Shown here piece by piece: positions 24,229-36,327 of a DNA stretch of 64,000 nucleotides. A program made the position numbers and the translations under genes. The notes beneath the pieces were generated by a model. The model searched no databases. It was given only the letters and a program-made list of their open reading frames with translations, and was not told the DNA's origin. Within the stretch, counting starts at the first letter, position 1; each line of letters begins with the position of its first letter. Source of the DNA: Candolleomyces eurysporus (Eukaryota > Basidiomycota > Agaricomycetes > Agaricales > Psathyrellaceae); the NCBI GenBank assembly GCA_027579435.1, contig JANBPK010001062.1:16476-80475 (forward strand). The letters run 5' to 3'.

Positions 24229-26703
24229 CTAGCCGGTTGCTTTCATTCCTTTTATCCCTTCTTATTCCCTTTTTCCTCAGGTTTATCGTTTTCTCTGGCC
24301 AACATTCGCTCTTCGCCCCGATCGCGATTGTAAGGTCTTCTTGGTCTTTGCGCTTCATGGTTGTCTTCCCTTCTACATTTTCGCACCCTATGGACCGATT
24401 CACACTGTAGCACCTACCGCACTCGATCGCGTTCATTTTGCATTCACCAACATCGTCTTGAGCACCATCTATTTTTATTACCTTGGACCTTGAACTTTGC
24501 ACCATTATTATTCCCTTACCCCTGATACCACTTACATTTGTTCTCTTCAGCCACCTGTGCTTTTCGGTACACAGCCAGCTTTCGGTCGACCTGTGTCGTT
24601 GTCTATATCCCTCTTCCTTTCCCACCGTTTGCCGCCCTTTCCCCTTGATTTGATCTTGCATTTTGCAGGCGCTAGACCACGCTTGCTGCTTCTCATCAGG
24701 ATTAGCAAAGCTGCTTTGCGATCTTCGCCCTTCGCGAAGAGCGGCGTCCGAGGCCGCAGCTTTCGGTTCCCATCCTGACTAAATCCTTCCTCCCTTCCAC
24801 ACCCCTCCATCCGTTACGCCCGCGAGGACAACCTCCAACGACCGAACGACCTTCCGACTCGCTTTCCAACCCGTGTATAATGCCATCCTACCACTCGACA
24901 TTATATTTATTTCAAACACCATGGCAGCCTATACTTATTCCCATTGGCATTATTCGCATCCCGCATCCTCATTTTCCCAATCGCGCTTCTTCCATTTAAC
25001 CATCTCTGAACCTGTTCCCCCCAACCACCCACCAAAACTAGGCGTTATACAGACAGCGTGTGTACCTTACCCTCCTAACTCCCCCAACTCGATAAGTCGT
25101 CGTTTCTATGTCGACTTTCGATAAAATGCCGTTCCTTCAAGTTTGGACCTCTTTCTGTATCTGGTACTTCCCTCGCTGTCGTCTTTTTTTTTTTCCAACT
25201 TTTTCTTTTGATTGTTTTTCTAGTAGCTAGCTATTTACCTCAGTACGTAGTCACCTCGACCTGGTAATATCATAGGCGTTTCAGAGTTGAATATCAAGAC
25301 GGTGTGACTGTCAATCATTCTTTTGATTCTTCCTGTGGGTACGANAGGCATGCTGTACCTGGGCTGTACTACTCGGAGGAGCTGCGTGATAGGAAGCAAG
25401 CCGATACGGGGGTGATAGGTAGGATTGGGGTCGTCCTCCTGGTCGGTTTGAGGACGTACTAGCTATCTACATTGAGTACAGTGCGGTGTGCGTGGTGAGA
25501 TANATAGATANNATAGATCTCGTGGCTGGTGATAGCTATCTCGGTCTCTTGCCTCGTTTCGAGCATCCTTTCAATACTAGCTCTCTCCACTATGTAAGTA
25601 GGGGTTAACCATGGGCCGGGAGCTTCATGTNCANCTTGTACGCACGGTCATGCACATATGCTATAGTTCCATTCTACCTTTCAATAGGGCTCATAGTATG
25701 CGGTCATTNGCATCACCATCATGCACGTTTCTTTAATTCCCGAGCTGGCAATGGGCAGGGCGTGCCGTCNTTTTTTGACACCTTCCATANGAGGTCGACG
25801 TCCGAGAGCGCCGCCCNGCGTGCCTTTTTGTCCCCCTTTAATTACAAGTCAGCATACATCCTGCCAGCCCATATCTCGTTCTTAATGAAATGCCGGCTGT
25901 GGTGGCAGATTGTGGCAGAAGTTTGAAGGGGTGAATGTAGGGGACAATCTCATAGAACATACTTGANGAGGGGGGATACATACCGAGGTAGTGCGGAGAT
26001 TNTGATAAGACGAGCCGGACACGTTCCCGACGAGGGAGCGAAGTTGTCNAGAATAAATAAGTTGTCGCCTGTCGGTGATGAATTACCTTTTTTATCACTT
26101 CACCTTCCCTNTTTGTGATTTTTGNAAGGAAGGAATTGTTTGAGGAACGTTTTTTTAGTCGTTTGGGGTCGTTTTTCTNGTGCGGCTTGAAGCATAGCAT
26201 TTCAGCGATAAGCCTACCGAANGAAACNTNTCTTCNTCCCATCACGTCAACTTGAGNCTCTCGCCTTGAGGCANTCNACATCAATTTGTGTGATCATCGC
26301 NNAAGTTCAACGCCCTTGGTCTGGNNTCTGCGCTCTTATCTGCGCAGCNTCAGTCGNTGTTCATAGCAGACATGNNTACCAGTCCAAGGCNTNTGATAGA
26401 CCNNGATAGNGCCATCCGAACCGTGNATCAAGCGGNAGTACTATGAAAGGGTCATGAATGTCAGNCATGACTGCGAGGGAAAGTAGGGAATNNTATTATT
26501 GAATAACAGGGACAATGGGTTAGAATGTTGTGCAGGGATATACAGTAAGATTAGTTTCTGCAATTAATTTCTAATTTCCGTCCAAAAAGAGATTGCTTGG
26601 CAGTCTTGGTAGTTTCAGAAAATGAGTAGCTATCGAGCGGACAATGATGAGCACGGCNNGNNGGNNTAGAGCATGAGAAAAAGAACGAACCTTCAAGATA
26701 GTT
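24229..26703. other. Low-quality, gene-poor stretch with many Ns
   Basis: From 24229 to 25300 the sequence is pyrimidine-rich without convincing genes. From 25344 to about 26670 many single or paired Ns appear, next to simple GATA and CTAG runs. Any frame here is unreliable. Base quality, not biology, limits annotation. Confidence 0.5.
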
Positions 26704-28418
26704 TCAACGAGTTGGAGTCCAGAGATAATCCGCAATCCGAAGTTCAACGCTCAAATTATCCCTCTCACCCACCGTCGCCATATAAACCAGGCGACCGGAG
26801 AAGGGGCAGAANGCAAACTGGTTCTTCTGAGCACGGCCATTGATAACGTCGTGACCTTCGGGCGTCAAAATGACGGACTTGGGCTTGATCTCGTGTAANG
26901 CGGGTTGGCTTGGATCAGGGATCGGTAGGACCGTCGCAATGAGTTCCGAATGACCATATTCTTCTTGNATTCCANACCAGCCATCGTCGACGCGGAATAT
27001 GGATCTACCGCCGGTACAGAATATGAGATGGTCGTTGATACGGTTGATGGAGGAGGCCCCGCTTTCGAATGTCGACCCAAGCATCTCCTTCCCGTAAACC
27101 AGACCACATCGACCTGCTGGTACCGGTAGAGTTTTCAGTGTAAACCCCGGGACGGACTTGATTGAGTAGAGGGCAAGAGAGTCCTCGTTGCGTCTTCGTT
27201 GGGCGATGGCGCACAGATGACGGTCGGACGAGAGGTTCTGTTGCCATGTCGATGTGCGGAGGAGCGAGAGGTCTTTGTGGTCCCGGGGTGCGCTGAAAGA
27301 ATACTTGGGACTGTTTTCGATAGTTTGGAGGTCCGTCATCNCGAGGCCGGTGAGGGAAGGCAANTCGGACGGAGACGGAATGTCCCAAACGCCGATNTCG
27401 TCGTAAATATCGGCCGCTACGATCGATTCGTTGCAGACAGATATCTTTGNNAGAACTTATTAGATGCGTGATTCTAGAGACAAATCATCGGTAGATTACT
27501 CACCTTGCTTAGAGGGCGACGAAGTTGCCACTTGCACCCTGTATTGTTTACCCAGTTCCAAACTGCGAAAAAAGGTTCACAGTACAGGTGTACGGTGTCT
27601 TGCGTCAAGAGAATGTCAAAGAATATCTCCCTCTGCCGCTCATGGGGAACATCGAGGTGTCTTACACGTTGGAAGGTGGGGTCGGGAGATACGGGATCGA
27701 TCTGGTGAACCTCCAATGTGGAGCCGAGGGCAGTGCTAAGGAGGTAAAGGTTAGTACGATGATATGAGGAAGAAGGAAGCTGAATCTGACAATTGCATCA
27801 CGGCGACAACTAGCTCCCTTCCATTCGTACTTGGAGCGACATCCATCCACCAAAGCCCCGGTTTGTTCAATCTCGCCAACGGAGTCAATCCTTGGGCAAT
27901 ATTGGCGCCGTACCCCAGGTCCCAAAGGTAGACGCCGTCTCCCATGAAGGTGAAAAGGAAGCGGCCTCCTGGGACGAGGTGGAGAGATAGCAGTCGGTTA
28001 TCAAGGCCAGGGAAAGTTGCCTGGCACGGAAGAGTGTAGTTACGCTGGGGTAGCGGTTCCCCTTCTCTACTATCGTGTCTTTGGAGCGCTTGCAAGTTCC
28101 GATATGGTGCCAACGCTGCACGCTCCACCTCGAGGGTGCTCATTTGGCTCATTGGAAAGGTTGGCGCGAAGAAGCCATAACTTTCAAGAACACGCCCAAG
28201 AGCGACTATCCAGACGCTCCTGGCATGGCTGGCATAGTAGGCGACGCGACAAGTCTAAATATTGGTTCAGAACGGTGCATAGAGAGATACAGCAGACAAC
28301 TGACACCTCGCAGGGCTGAGATAGTCTCGGGGGGCGAGTGTTCCATGACATTGATAATGATGTCCTGAGTGAGTGGAAACGGTTTGGCCAGAGTGGCCTG
28401 AGTGCGAGAAACGTCCAT
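26704..28418 (-). CDS. FBX-1: F-box protein with propeller-like C-terminus
   Basis: Four exons on the minus strand (28418-28305, 28254-27791, 27735-27504, 27444-26704). The short first exon carries the F-box-like helix pair (LTQDIIINVMEHSPPETISALRG), and the second starts TCRVAYYASHARSVWIVAL, matching the TCRM...KAxxVWLVAL junction of FBX-2 to FBX-5. Further blocks are GVYLWDLGYGAN, FFAVWNWVNNTGCKW, IGVWDIP and FCPFSGRLVYM...LRIADYL, which repeat the WD-like pattern of a probable beta-propeller. F-box proteins link substrates to SCF ubiquitin ligases; the tail would bind the target. Several Ns lie in exon 4, but here the frame holds when they count as real bases. It is the most divergent member of the family in the window. 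Confidence 0.78.
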
Positions 28419-29683
28419 CGATGGCCACCTGGATTGGCTGCTGAGGAGAGGAGAGAGGAGAAATGGAGGGGAAAATATTTGGAGTCATCGTCGAAAACCG
28501 TCCTTTTATAATCCAATTATGGCGACGGAGATGGCGCGAATGTCATTGCACGTGGACACCGACAACCCCCGACCCAATCGTCGTCCAGCGTCAGTGGACC
28601 GCGGCCGAGTGCTGAAATAATATCATGTGTGGAGATTACACCTCGCATGCCAAGGAGAATTGAGCAAGGTGTTGCTCAGGGTCAATGGGACGTCGACGCA
28701 ATCAAACACCACTCGGCATTGATCATTTCTCGTGTTTAGTTCTTTTCCACTCCCATTCATACCTACTAGACGCTTAGACTACGAAAGCCACAGGCACGAA
28801 AATTGCATGCGCGGGAAGTCACAAGTCCCCTGGCAAAGTGCTCGCGGCACTACTGTCTCGTGCTCTCTTTTTCTCCAGCCCTCCTCCCTCTGCCTCTGAT
28901 ACCAGTACATAATTTCCGTTTTCTAAGTTTGTTTCGTTCTCTATCATTCTCTCACATAGCTTATCACCGTCATGTAGTAGTTAGCTTAAGATCGTCCTCT
29001 CCTTGATTCCTTTCATCTCATACCAGCTAGATAGCAGTCTCCGTAGCCAAACTGACGATTCCTGCGCGTCATTACAATTATAGTAGCTAGATAGCCAGAG
29101 CTATCTTGTGCAGTAATAAGAAGGGGGGCAGGGGGCAAACTATGAAATATTGCACCACCTTTCGTGCTACAAAGTGAAATGGAAAAATACCTGGCCGAAA
29201 AAAGAAAGCACTGAAAAGTTCCTGCCGGTGGGATCGTCAGCCCGCTTGCTAAGCGCCCACTTGGTGTGGCCAGCCATTGTGAAACTCACTCACTCACCAG
29301 CGGCATGTGGTGCCTATTTTTTGGGCCGTCGATTCAACGCGCAGAGCTAGATTGTCTCTCGAGAGGATGTGTAACGTAAAGTGGGACGCATCTGTCAGGA
29401 TTCGAACCCTCCCCTGCCCCGCAGCCGTCGAGGTAGCAAAGTGACGATGTTCTAGTATGTAGAGACCGCTGGGAACAACGTTATAGTCCACACCACAAAA
29501 TAAAATATCTTTACGAAGAGAGATAAATTTATGAACCTGAAGTGAAGAGTCCTCGAAACTATACTTGAACGGCTAATACGTTACAGACTTGGGCAAACGC
29601 GCCGAACAGGAGTAGTTGATACACAAGAGACCAAGGTACATATACACGACGCTCGGGAAGAAAGACGTTCTCAGTTTGGAAAT
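28419..29683. other. Intergenic FBX-1 / acidic-tail gene
   Basis: Apart from the FBX-1 TATA box there is no supported gene. A lone tRNA-type B-box sequence (GGTTCGAATCC on the minus strand, about 29400-29410) occurs, but no cloverleaf could be built around it. Short CTAGATAGC-type repeats lie near 29025-29095. Confidence 0.4.
28504..28510 (-). promoter_or_regulatory. TATA box of FBX-1
   Basis: Read on the minus strand this is TATAAAA, about 86 bp upstream of the FBX-1 start codon at 28418. Confidence 0.5.
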
Positions 29684-30767
29684 TTAGGCATCGGGAAGTT
29701 GTTCCTCTTCCTTGTGACGTTCGCCATCTTCCAATTTGTTCTTTGGGGCCGAGGGCAACGCCAAACGACCGTTAACCTTGGGTTTCTTCTCATCCTTCCC
29801 ATCTTTCCCATCTTCCTCATCCTCCTCATCCTCCTCATCCTTCCCTTCCTTTCTCGTTTGAAGGAAAGAGTGCATTTGCCCAATGGATTTCCATACCTCA
29901 AGCAGGCTCTTGACATAGGCATCGACTCCCTGGTCGCCAGCGTATTCGCTAAGAAGATAGGTTATTTCGTCATAGTGGAGAGCGGCTGAGTTGACGACTG
30001 AAGTGCAAAATACATCTAGAATTTGAATGAGTCGTCAGATGGGTTGTCGCACCAACTGGAAAAGCACTCACAGCAAAACACATTCTCGTGTGTGGCAATG
30101 ATATCCTTGCTGCTGAAGTTATAGCGCCAGATCTGTTCTAGTGTCAAAATCCGGATCATGATTTATGCATACATGACCTGCCTTTACGTCGATCCGAATG
30201 ATAGCATTGTGCTTCACGAAGATGAAGAACTTCTGTTCTTCCTGCTCCCCGGCATCGGTATTGCCAATGATCGCTGTCAGCGCGCCAAAGACAACTTTCT
30301 ATACAGTCAATTAGTTTTTGCATATTCAATGACGATAGAACCGAACCCTAAATCCGTCAATTATGGCCTTGTTCTTCTCTGGGCCACCTTTGTCGTCACT
30401 AGCGTCTTCAATGATACCGAAGGTGGAATTGATGATATCGCCCAACCCTCCTTCAGCGGAGTCTGTCTGGACACCAACACGATAGCCTCGCTCCCATCGC
30501 ATGGCGCGCATTCCGGGGATCATCCTTTTGTTCACGGTGCGTGGATCAGTGAACATTCTAAGAAAAGCAGAGCCGGTCATTGCTCAGACACGTGAAGGAA
30601 AGTAGGAGTTTGGAAAAAATATCCTACGCATCCAACTCGTTCTGGTACAGGTCGAGTTTACTGTTGGCGGCCTTCACCAAGAAAGTAAGTTGCTCCAAAG
30701 TCTTTTGCTTGTTTTCATCCGCGCTGTCACCGACTAGCTTACGTGCGGCGGCAATTGCTTGACCCAT
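29684..30767 (-). CDS. Uncharacterised protein with acidic/lysine-rich tail
   Basis: Five exons on the minus strand (30767-30628, 30557-30347, 30298-30178, 30137-30072, 30015-29684) give 289 aa. I do not recognise the family. It starts MGQAIAAARKLVG; a glycine at position 2 makes N-myristoylation conceivable, though the consensus serine is lacking. Residues about 10-45 form a likely amphipathic helix (TLEQLTFLVKAANSKLDLYQ). The centre holds segments such as VVFGALTAIIGNTD and IIRIDVKAEQIWRYNF. The C-terminal 65 residues are a run of Glu, Asp and Lys with tandem DEE units, encoded by a CTCCTCAT-type microsatellite near 29815-29840 on the + strand. It lies between F-box genes on the same strand, but no functional link is visible. 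Confidence 0.68.
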
Positions 30768-30860
30768 GGTGGATTGTGGTGGATACTGAGATCTTTGTGG
30801 TAGCTGTATGAGGGTCGAAGTGGAGTTCAAGTTCTGCTTGTATCAAGTTGCAGGATCCAC

Positions 30861-30868
30861 CTTTTATA
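30861..30868 (-). promoter_or_regulatory. TATA box of the acidic-tail gene
   Basis: On the minus strand this reads TATAAAAG, about 94 bp upstream of the start codon at 30767. It supports the chosen start over an in-frame ATG 63 nt further upstream. Confidence 0.55.
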
Positions 30869-31489
30869 CGAGCAGCCTCCTCCTTTCGGAGTGCTGAACA
30901 GATCGAGCGATGAGGATTCCAACAGAAAAGATTGTTCTCATCAGTCAGAGAAACTCGCTGAAAGACGTCTTAGAGGAGGCTTTTCAGGTTTTACGAGATT
31001 GCGGGCCTGAAGTTCAAAGGTGTAGTGAGAAAATACAATGGCATTGAGAGGGCGTCTTTGAAGAACGTACACAAAAGAATGACCACAGGATTTCTGCCAC
31101 CCGGTTCCCAGGGGAGAATGTCAAGTTCATCTGTCGTCTACCAGGGGCATCATTGAGATGGAAAGACAGCTGAAAGACTTTCCAGTGAAGTTCACGAGAT
31201 GATCCATCGGCACGAAGTAGTCGGGACTCGGCCTTGTCGNAAAAAAAATGATCAATGCGTTAACGATGTCGCGTTATCTATCATGGTTTCAGAAACCTAG
31301 TTCCTGAATGTTCGAGTAGTAGCAAAGTTTGCTTCGAGTCTATATTTCAACAAGTCAGGAGGGAAGAATAAAACAAGAGGGGGTAGTCAACATCCAGAAG
31401 TTCGAACGACCAGATCGCGTAAATGAAAATACGGCCAGACCCGGGGGAAATTATCGAAGAGATGGATCAAAGAAACGATAAATAACGCA
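30869..31489. other. Intergenic, no supported gene
   Basis: Nothing coding or structural could be supported. One N precedes an A-run at 31240. The left end of the F-box relic may extend a little into this stretch. Confidence 0.4.
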
Positions 31490-31840
31490 CCTTGACAGTA
31501 GGGATCTCGGCGAGAGAGTTCTTCCGAAGGCAAGCGATAGTCTACGAACCGGGCGTCAATCTTGATTCCATCTGCTAGGAGGCGACCCTTGGACAAGATT
31601 TAATTTGGTAAGTGCTGGGACTGTCTTTTGCTGTCGTTGTGCCACTCGTGATGGGTTAAGGTCGTTGACTGGGTATCGATCTAACCCTCTGCTGATATTT
31701 GGAGGGCAACCGCGATATTTTAGCGGTCAAAAATGTCCCGACCCACTCCGCTCCTGTGTAACTACAAATTGTCACAGTCGAGCAGGGAAGATACGCCTCC
31801 TCGAGGCACGGCTGGCGATGGAGACCCGAAGGATGCCAGA
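31490..31840 (-). pseudogene. Decayed 3' fragment of an F-box/propeller gene
   Basis: On the minus strand two frames together resemble the last exon of FBX-2 to FBX-5. Around 31500-31596, GRLLADGIKIDARFVDYRLP parallels GRLVYLLANGIEREVRLADYLLP of FBX-3. Further upstream (about 31660-31830) an off-frame QPCLEEAYLPCSTVTI parallels the same off-frame reading of FBX-3 (QPCFEDLYLRFSTVTT), showing DNA-level homology. Frames are broken between these blocks and no F-box or middle exons are found. It lies directly downstream of FBX-2 on the same strand, as expected for a decayed tandem copy. Confidence 0.65.
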
Positions 31841-32195
31841 AGCCTTTATCGAAAGAAATGATGGACGTTGAACTTTCGTAAAGCCAGGAGAACGCTATTT
31901 CTGAGTTGATACCGTCCCATCTCACCTTCGTAAGCAGCGCCCCGGAGTGGAGCGGTTTCAGGTTGAAAGGGACCATGCAAAGCAAGAGACAAAAGGAAAG
32001 ACGAGGGCCATGTTCGAGCACAAATCTGTCAAAAACGAGACGGGCGTATGAATGCAAGTTGGTGGATGATATTTATCATGCTTGTCTCAGCGTACTCTTC
32101 CGCCAATGAAATGCAGATTACACGCAGTAGCGAAAGTCTAGTGGCGAGAATCAGTCATCCGACATGAAAAATAGGGGTTACAATAGCAAACCTTG
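31841..32195. other. Intergenic FBX-2 / relic
   Basis: This 355 bp stretch holds the 3' flank of FBX-2. I cannot see recognisable F-box family sequence in it. Confidence 0.4.
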
Positions 32196-33903
32196 TCAAG
32201 AATCTAAATATTCAGGCTCTTCCGGGGGTAGGAGGTAATCTGCCAAGCGAAGCTCTTTCCCATCTTTCAACATGTAGACAAGACGCCCGGACATGGGGCA
32301 AAACCCAATCTGGTCGTCAGTGTGCAGTTCAAGGTCCTGAGTGCTCGGCGTCAACGTCATGTTGTAGCGGTCGATATCACTGTTCAACGATGTTGATGGC
32401 AGGGGGAGAGCAACCGCGACAATTTGACGGTCAGAGATGTGGAACCCTGTTTCGCTTGCGGCGCAAAAGACAAGATGGCTATCGCAGTAAAATGACGCAG
32501 ACACCCCGTCACCCTTGAACTGCGCTGGATGGTGATTCCCATACATGCTTTCGCTCGAACTACTCAGCACTGGAAGCAGCCGAGGTACGGAAGGATCCCG
32601 AGCCTCTGAGCGCTGCAATGAGTATAGAGCGGGCTGGTACCCTTCGTCCTCGTCCATTTCCGAAAAGGAGAGCAGATGCTGGCTCAAGGTCTGCTGTCGC
32701 TGCCACATTGATATCCCGCTGAAGACAACATCTCTGCCGTCAAAGAAACCTCGTGTAGGTCCGAGAGAGCGCTTTGGAGGGTTATGAACAACGAGGAAGC
32801 CTTCGGCGCTGGGTTGAGTGACGGATGTCAGGGTTGGGGTATCCCACACGTCTATTTTTCCACCAGATTGGTATGCTATGACTGATGGGTTGTCAACATA
32901 TATCTTCGGAAAGGGTGAGATCTGCGTCTGGAAAATGGTCTGCCACCTTACCGCCTTAATACTTGAGAAGAAATCGTGCCCGGGAGACCTATAATCCCAT
33001 TTGCAGCCAGTATTCTCGGCCCAATTCCAGGCTATAAGATACGGTCGGAAGCATATATGAACCACATTTGAGCAAATAAATGCTTTAAATGATGATAGTT
33101 GAGAGAGTTGTCCCTCCAGATGGAAACCGTTGCCGGGAATGGCAGGGTCAATTCGATATATCTTCAAGGTGGAGCTATCATCTGAGCTGGTAAAAAAAGA
33201 GTTCCACATTAATTCAGATGTTAACGAAATAGGTATTGACTTGATATCATACCGGATCTGCACTACAAGTAGTATCTCTTTCCCGCAGGCACTGGGCGCG
33301 ATATTCTGCAATTCAAGCCCGGGCAAGTCCAATGTAGCGATAGGGAAAGGCCGTATGGGGACGTTAGCGTTGTATCCGAGGTCCCAAAGCGCTATTCCAC
33401 TATATTGGTGTGAAGTGAAAAGAAACCGTCCACCAGGCACAAGAAAGAGCGAATTGACTGGATAGGTGAATTTGGGATCTGTCCTCTTGCGAAGTGGAAG
33501 GATGCGGTTCTGGTATGGCAGCACAGGATCGTAACTCTGGTGTTGCTTGATACACCTGACAAATCTACGGGGTGAAAAACTGGCATGTTCCAGCTCGAGA
33601 AGCGACATTCGACGTGTCGGAAATGTTGGCTTAAATATCCCATGGGTTTCCAAGATTCTTTCCAAAGCTGCAAGCCAGACAGCTTTAGCTTTGGAGGCTT
33701 GAAAAATCATCCTGCATGTCTATCCGTTTACCGCATTTAATTGTGTCCCTGAGAAGTGGTGGAGGACTAACCGTGCGCATTGAAATGATATCGTTGGGAT
33801 GCAGGAATTGGAGTATAGTTATCACAAGATCTGCCGAGAGTGGGAAAGTACTGTTGGGATTGACTTCTGAGTTCTGGAGCGGCCGGATACGATAATTCTC
33901 CAT
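32196..33903 (-). CDS. FBX-2: F-box protein with propeller-like C-terminus
   Basis: Four exons on the minus strand (33903-33772, 33719-33253, 33186-32952, 32903-32196) give 513 aa. Introns 2 and 3 are in frame, so an unspliced reading stays open; the spliced form is preferred because it matches FBX-3, FBX-4 and FBX-5 exactly. The F-box is FPLSADLVITILQFLHPNDI in exon 1. The rest shows WD-like blocks: GIALWDLGYNAN, LIAWNWAENTGCKW, IDVWDTP, and the closing GFCPMSGRLVYM...LRLADYLLPPEEP. The likely role is an SCF substrate receptor; the target is unknown. It is most like FBX-5 (shared RKRxDPKxTYPVxSLFLVPGG), which occupies the matching place in the inverted copy of this block. Confidence 0.83.
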
Positions 33904-34364
33904 CTATACACGATTCTCTGTCGATAGTACTGGACACCGATGTAGGGACAAGGAGAGAAGAGAGAGGGCAAAAAGCGGTTCTCACCATTAATCGCGTCAA
34001 CCACGTGGTGTACGTTGTCGCTCAATTGGGAACAAGCGCTATCATGCCCTACTATGCATATCATCAACCTTGGTCCGAGCCTCAAGTATCCTTCGCAGCG
34101 TCGTGCAGAGCCTAGTAACTAGATGAAGTAGCGAAAGAGGGGTTTCTAATTTGACCGTCCTGCGGGCAGGATTAATACACACAATCGAAATTGTATCTCA
34201 AATAGCGCATACATAGGGCTGCGGCCAGCGTCAGTAAGATCTAAGATCGGGCCCTCGACACTGCGAGGCACCCACATCCACACAGTCACGGGAAAAATTA
34301 GGGAGCTGTGATATAATTCACTTCCAAGACCGGCAAAAGAAAGCGCAGAAAGGAACGTACCACA
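33904..34364. other. Intergenic FBX-2/FBX-3
   Basis: Promoter region of FBX-2 and 3' flank of FBX-3. It contains AGTAAGATCTAAGATC (34233-34248), nearly identical to a site in the FBX-3/NLR-5 promoter. No gene is seen. Confidence 0.45.
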
Positions 34365-36097
34365 TCATGAAGATTCTTGGTGAAAGGGTTCTTCAGGAGG
34401 CAAGAGATAGTCCGCCAGCCGGACCTCACGCTCTATACCATTTGCTAAGAGGTAGACGAGACGACCGGACATAGGACAAAACCCGAATTGATAGCTGGTG
34501 ATGTCTTCGTCGTCCTCGATGTCCCGTTCGATACGGGTTAAGGTCATTGGGTGGAGATCGACGGAACCCTCCGAGTATTGTGTTGGTACTTGCAGAGCGA
34601 CCGCGATATTTCGGCGGAACATGTCCGCACCCCCTTCACTTCCCGTGCAAAAAACGAGATGGTTGTCACAGTGGAAAAGCGAAGATACAGGTCCTCGAAA
34701 CATGGCTGGGTGTTCATCCCTATGAACAAACTGACTCCGACCGGCTGAGACAGGGAGCAGCTTAGGCAGAAAGGAATCGTTGAGCTTCTCCGTATTCCGA
34801 AGGGAATACAAAATAAGATTATAATCTTCATCTGAGGTCTCGAACTCGACCAAACGGAGTAAGTGAAGTGTTGAGGTCGACTGTTTTTGCCAAGCAGAGG
34901 TTCCGCTGAAGAGGACACCGACGCCATCGTCTAACAAGTGCGGTGGAATGGAGTGTTTTGGGGGATTTTGGACGAGGTTGAAATATGTAAGATTGGACTT
35001 GGTGACTGATTCCAAGGCTGGGATATCCCAAACACGGATGTTATCGCCCCTGCTGTACAAAATAATAGATTGCTTGCTAGCATATATCTTTGCACAAAGT
35101 GAGCACTGACTGTGATGAGAAGGAAGACGTTAATGGAACTAACCGCTGGAGGATCGAAGTGGGAAGAACGATCTGGATCCCACTTGCAACCGGTATTGTT
35201 GATCCAATTCCAGATGACAAGATGTCTTCCGTGGACTAGGCAGACCATGTCTGAGCACAGAAATGACGCCACGCTAGTGTGAGAGCCTATTTCAATCTCT
35301 CCTTCCATATGGAAGCCTTTGCCAGCGATCTCGGGGTTGACTCGATATATCCTTAGCATGGTCGCATTGTCGAGGCTAATAAACAGATGTTCCCGCATTA
35401 GCTTGGGAACTTAATTGGATGATTTCGATGAGCTCTTACTCAATCTTTACTGCAAGTAGAAGCTCTCTGTAACCTTCACTGGGAGCAACACTGTTCAATG
35501 AAGCGTCGGGCAAGTCTAGCACCGCGATAGGAAAGGGTTTAATAGGGAGGTTTGCGTTGTACCCTAGGTCCCAAAGACATACTCCACTACGTTTGTCTGA
35601 GCTCAGAAGAAATCTACCCCCCGGGATGAGGAACATAGAATCCGCTCTATGGATCTCGTTGGAGTTTGGACCTGCCCGTTTGCAGCACGGGACGCTGCGA
35701 TTCTGGTACGGGCGTGCCGGACTGAAGTTTTCGCTGGCCTTGATAGATTTAACGAATCTGTAGGGAGACAGTGCTGCATGCTCCAAGTCTAAAAGAGACA
35801 TGCGACTGGTCGGAAATGTTGGTTTGAATATGCCATGTGTTTCGCATATTCCCTTCAGGGCTACCAGCCAGACGATTCGTGCTTTAGTAACCCTGTAAAT
35901 CATCCTGCATGTCTATTCTTCATTAAAGGCTTATATCGATCCTATATATTTGAGATGGGGCTGACCTTTCGCATTGATAAAATATCTATCGGGTCCAGGA
36001 GATGCAGGACGTATATGACAACGTCTGCCGGAAGGCGAAAAGCGCTGTGTAGATTGGGTGCAGAAATTTGGGACGGCTGAACACGGGGTTTCTCCAT
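34365..36097 (-). CDS. FBX-3: F-box protein with propeller-like C-terminus
   Basis: Four exons on the minus strand (36097-35966, 35912-35440, 35375-35144, 35087-34365) give 519 aa. Exon 1 carries the F-box (FRLPADVVIYVLHLLDPIDI). Exon 2 starts TCRMIYRVTKARIVWLVAL. WD-like blocks are GVCLWDLGYNAN, LVIWNWINNTGCKW, IRVWDIP and GFCPMSGRLVYLL...VRLADYLLPPEEP. It is predicted to be an SCF-type substrate receptor. Its closest partner is FBX-4 (shared PNSNEI and GVCLWDLGYNA blocks). It is divergently transcribed from NLR-5 with 230 bp between start codons, the same arrangement as FBX-4 with NLR-8. Confidence 0.83.
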
Positions 36098-36327
36098 GCT
36101 AGAGGCCTTGGTAGCATGCACTAGTAAGATCTAAAATCTGAGCACTGAGCTCGAAATTGGAAGACAGCCCCAAGAGATGGAGAGATTCAGAACAAGTGTT
36201 AGCAGTAGCGCCCAAACATCGGGTCTTGTTCATCGTGAGAACAGATCAAAAGCCTCGTGTGTGGGCTTGTAGGTCCCACGTTCCTCCTAAATTCGACCCA
36301 TCGATTCAACAGCATCCGCCAGGACCC
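36098..36327. promoter_or_regulatory. Divergent promoter FBX-3 / NLR-5
   Basis: These 230 bp separate the start codons of FBX-3 (-) and NLR-5 (+) and must serve both. AGTAAGATCTAAAATC at 36123-36138, with an AGATCT palindrome, is shared with the region upstream of FBX-2. Co-regulation is suggested by the layout but not shown. Confidence 0.55.

Noticed and set aside
24873..25124. 83-codon frame in the gene-poor region
   Set aside because: No paralogue, no domain, and surrounded by low-quality sequence; not enough to call a gene.
25300..26700. Possible transposon or repeat in the N-rich stretch
   Set aside because: No terminal repeats, target duplications or transposase frames could be seen; the irregularity seems to be base quality.
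29395..29500. tRNA-like B-box GGTTCGAATCC on the minus strand
   Set aside because: The flanking bases do not form a T-stem beyond three pairs, no acceptor stem partner and no convincing A-box were found. It may be chance or an old relic.
32196..33710. FBX-2 as a two-exon gene with a continuous 504-codon second exon
   Set aside because: Two segments of this frame match the positions, phases and splice signals of introns in FBX-3 to FBX-5 and add unconserved sequence, so they are probably spliced out.
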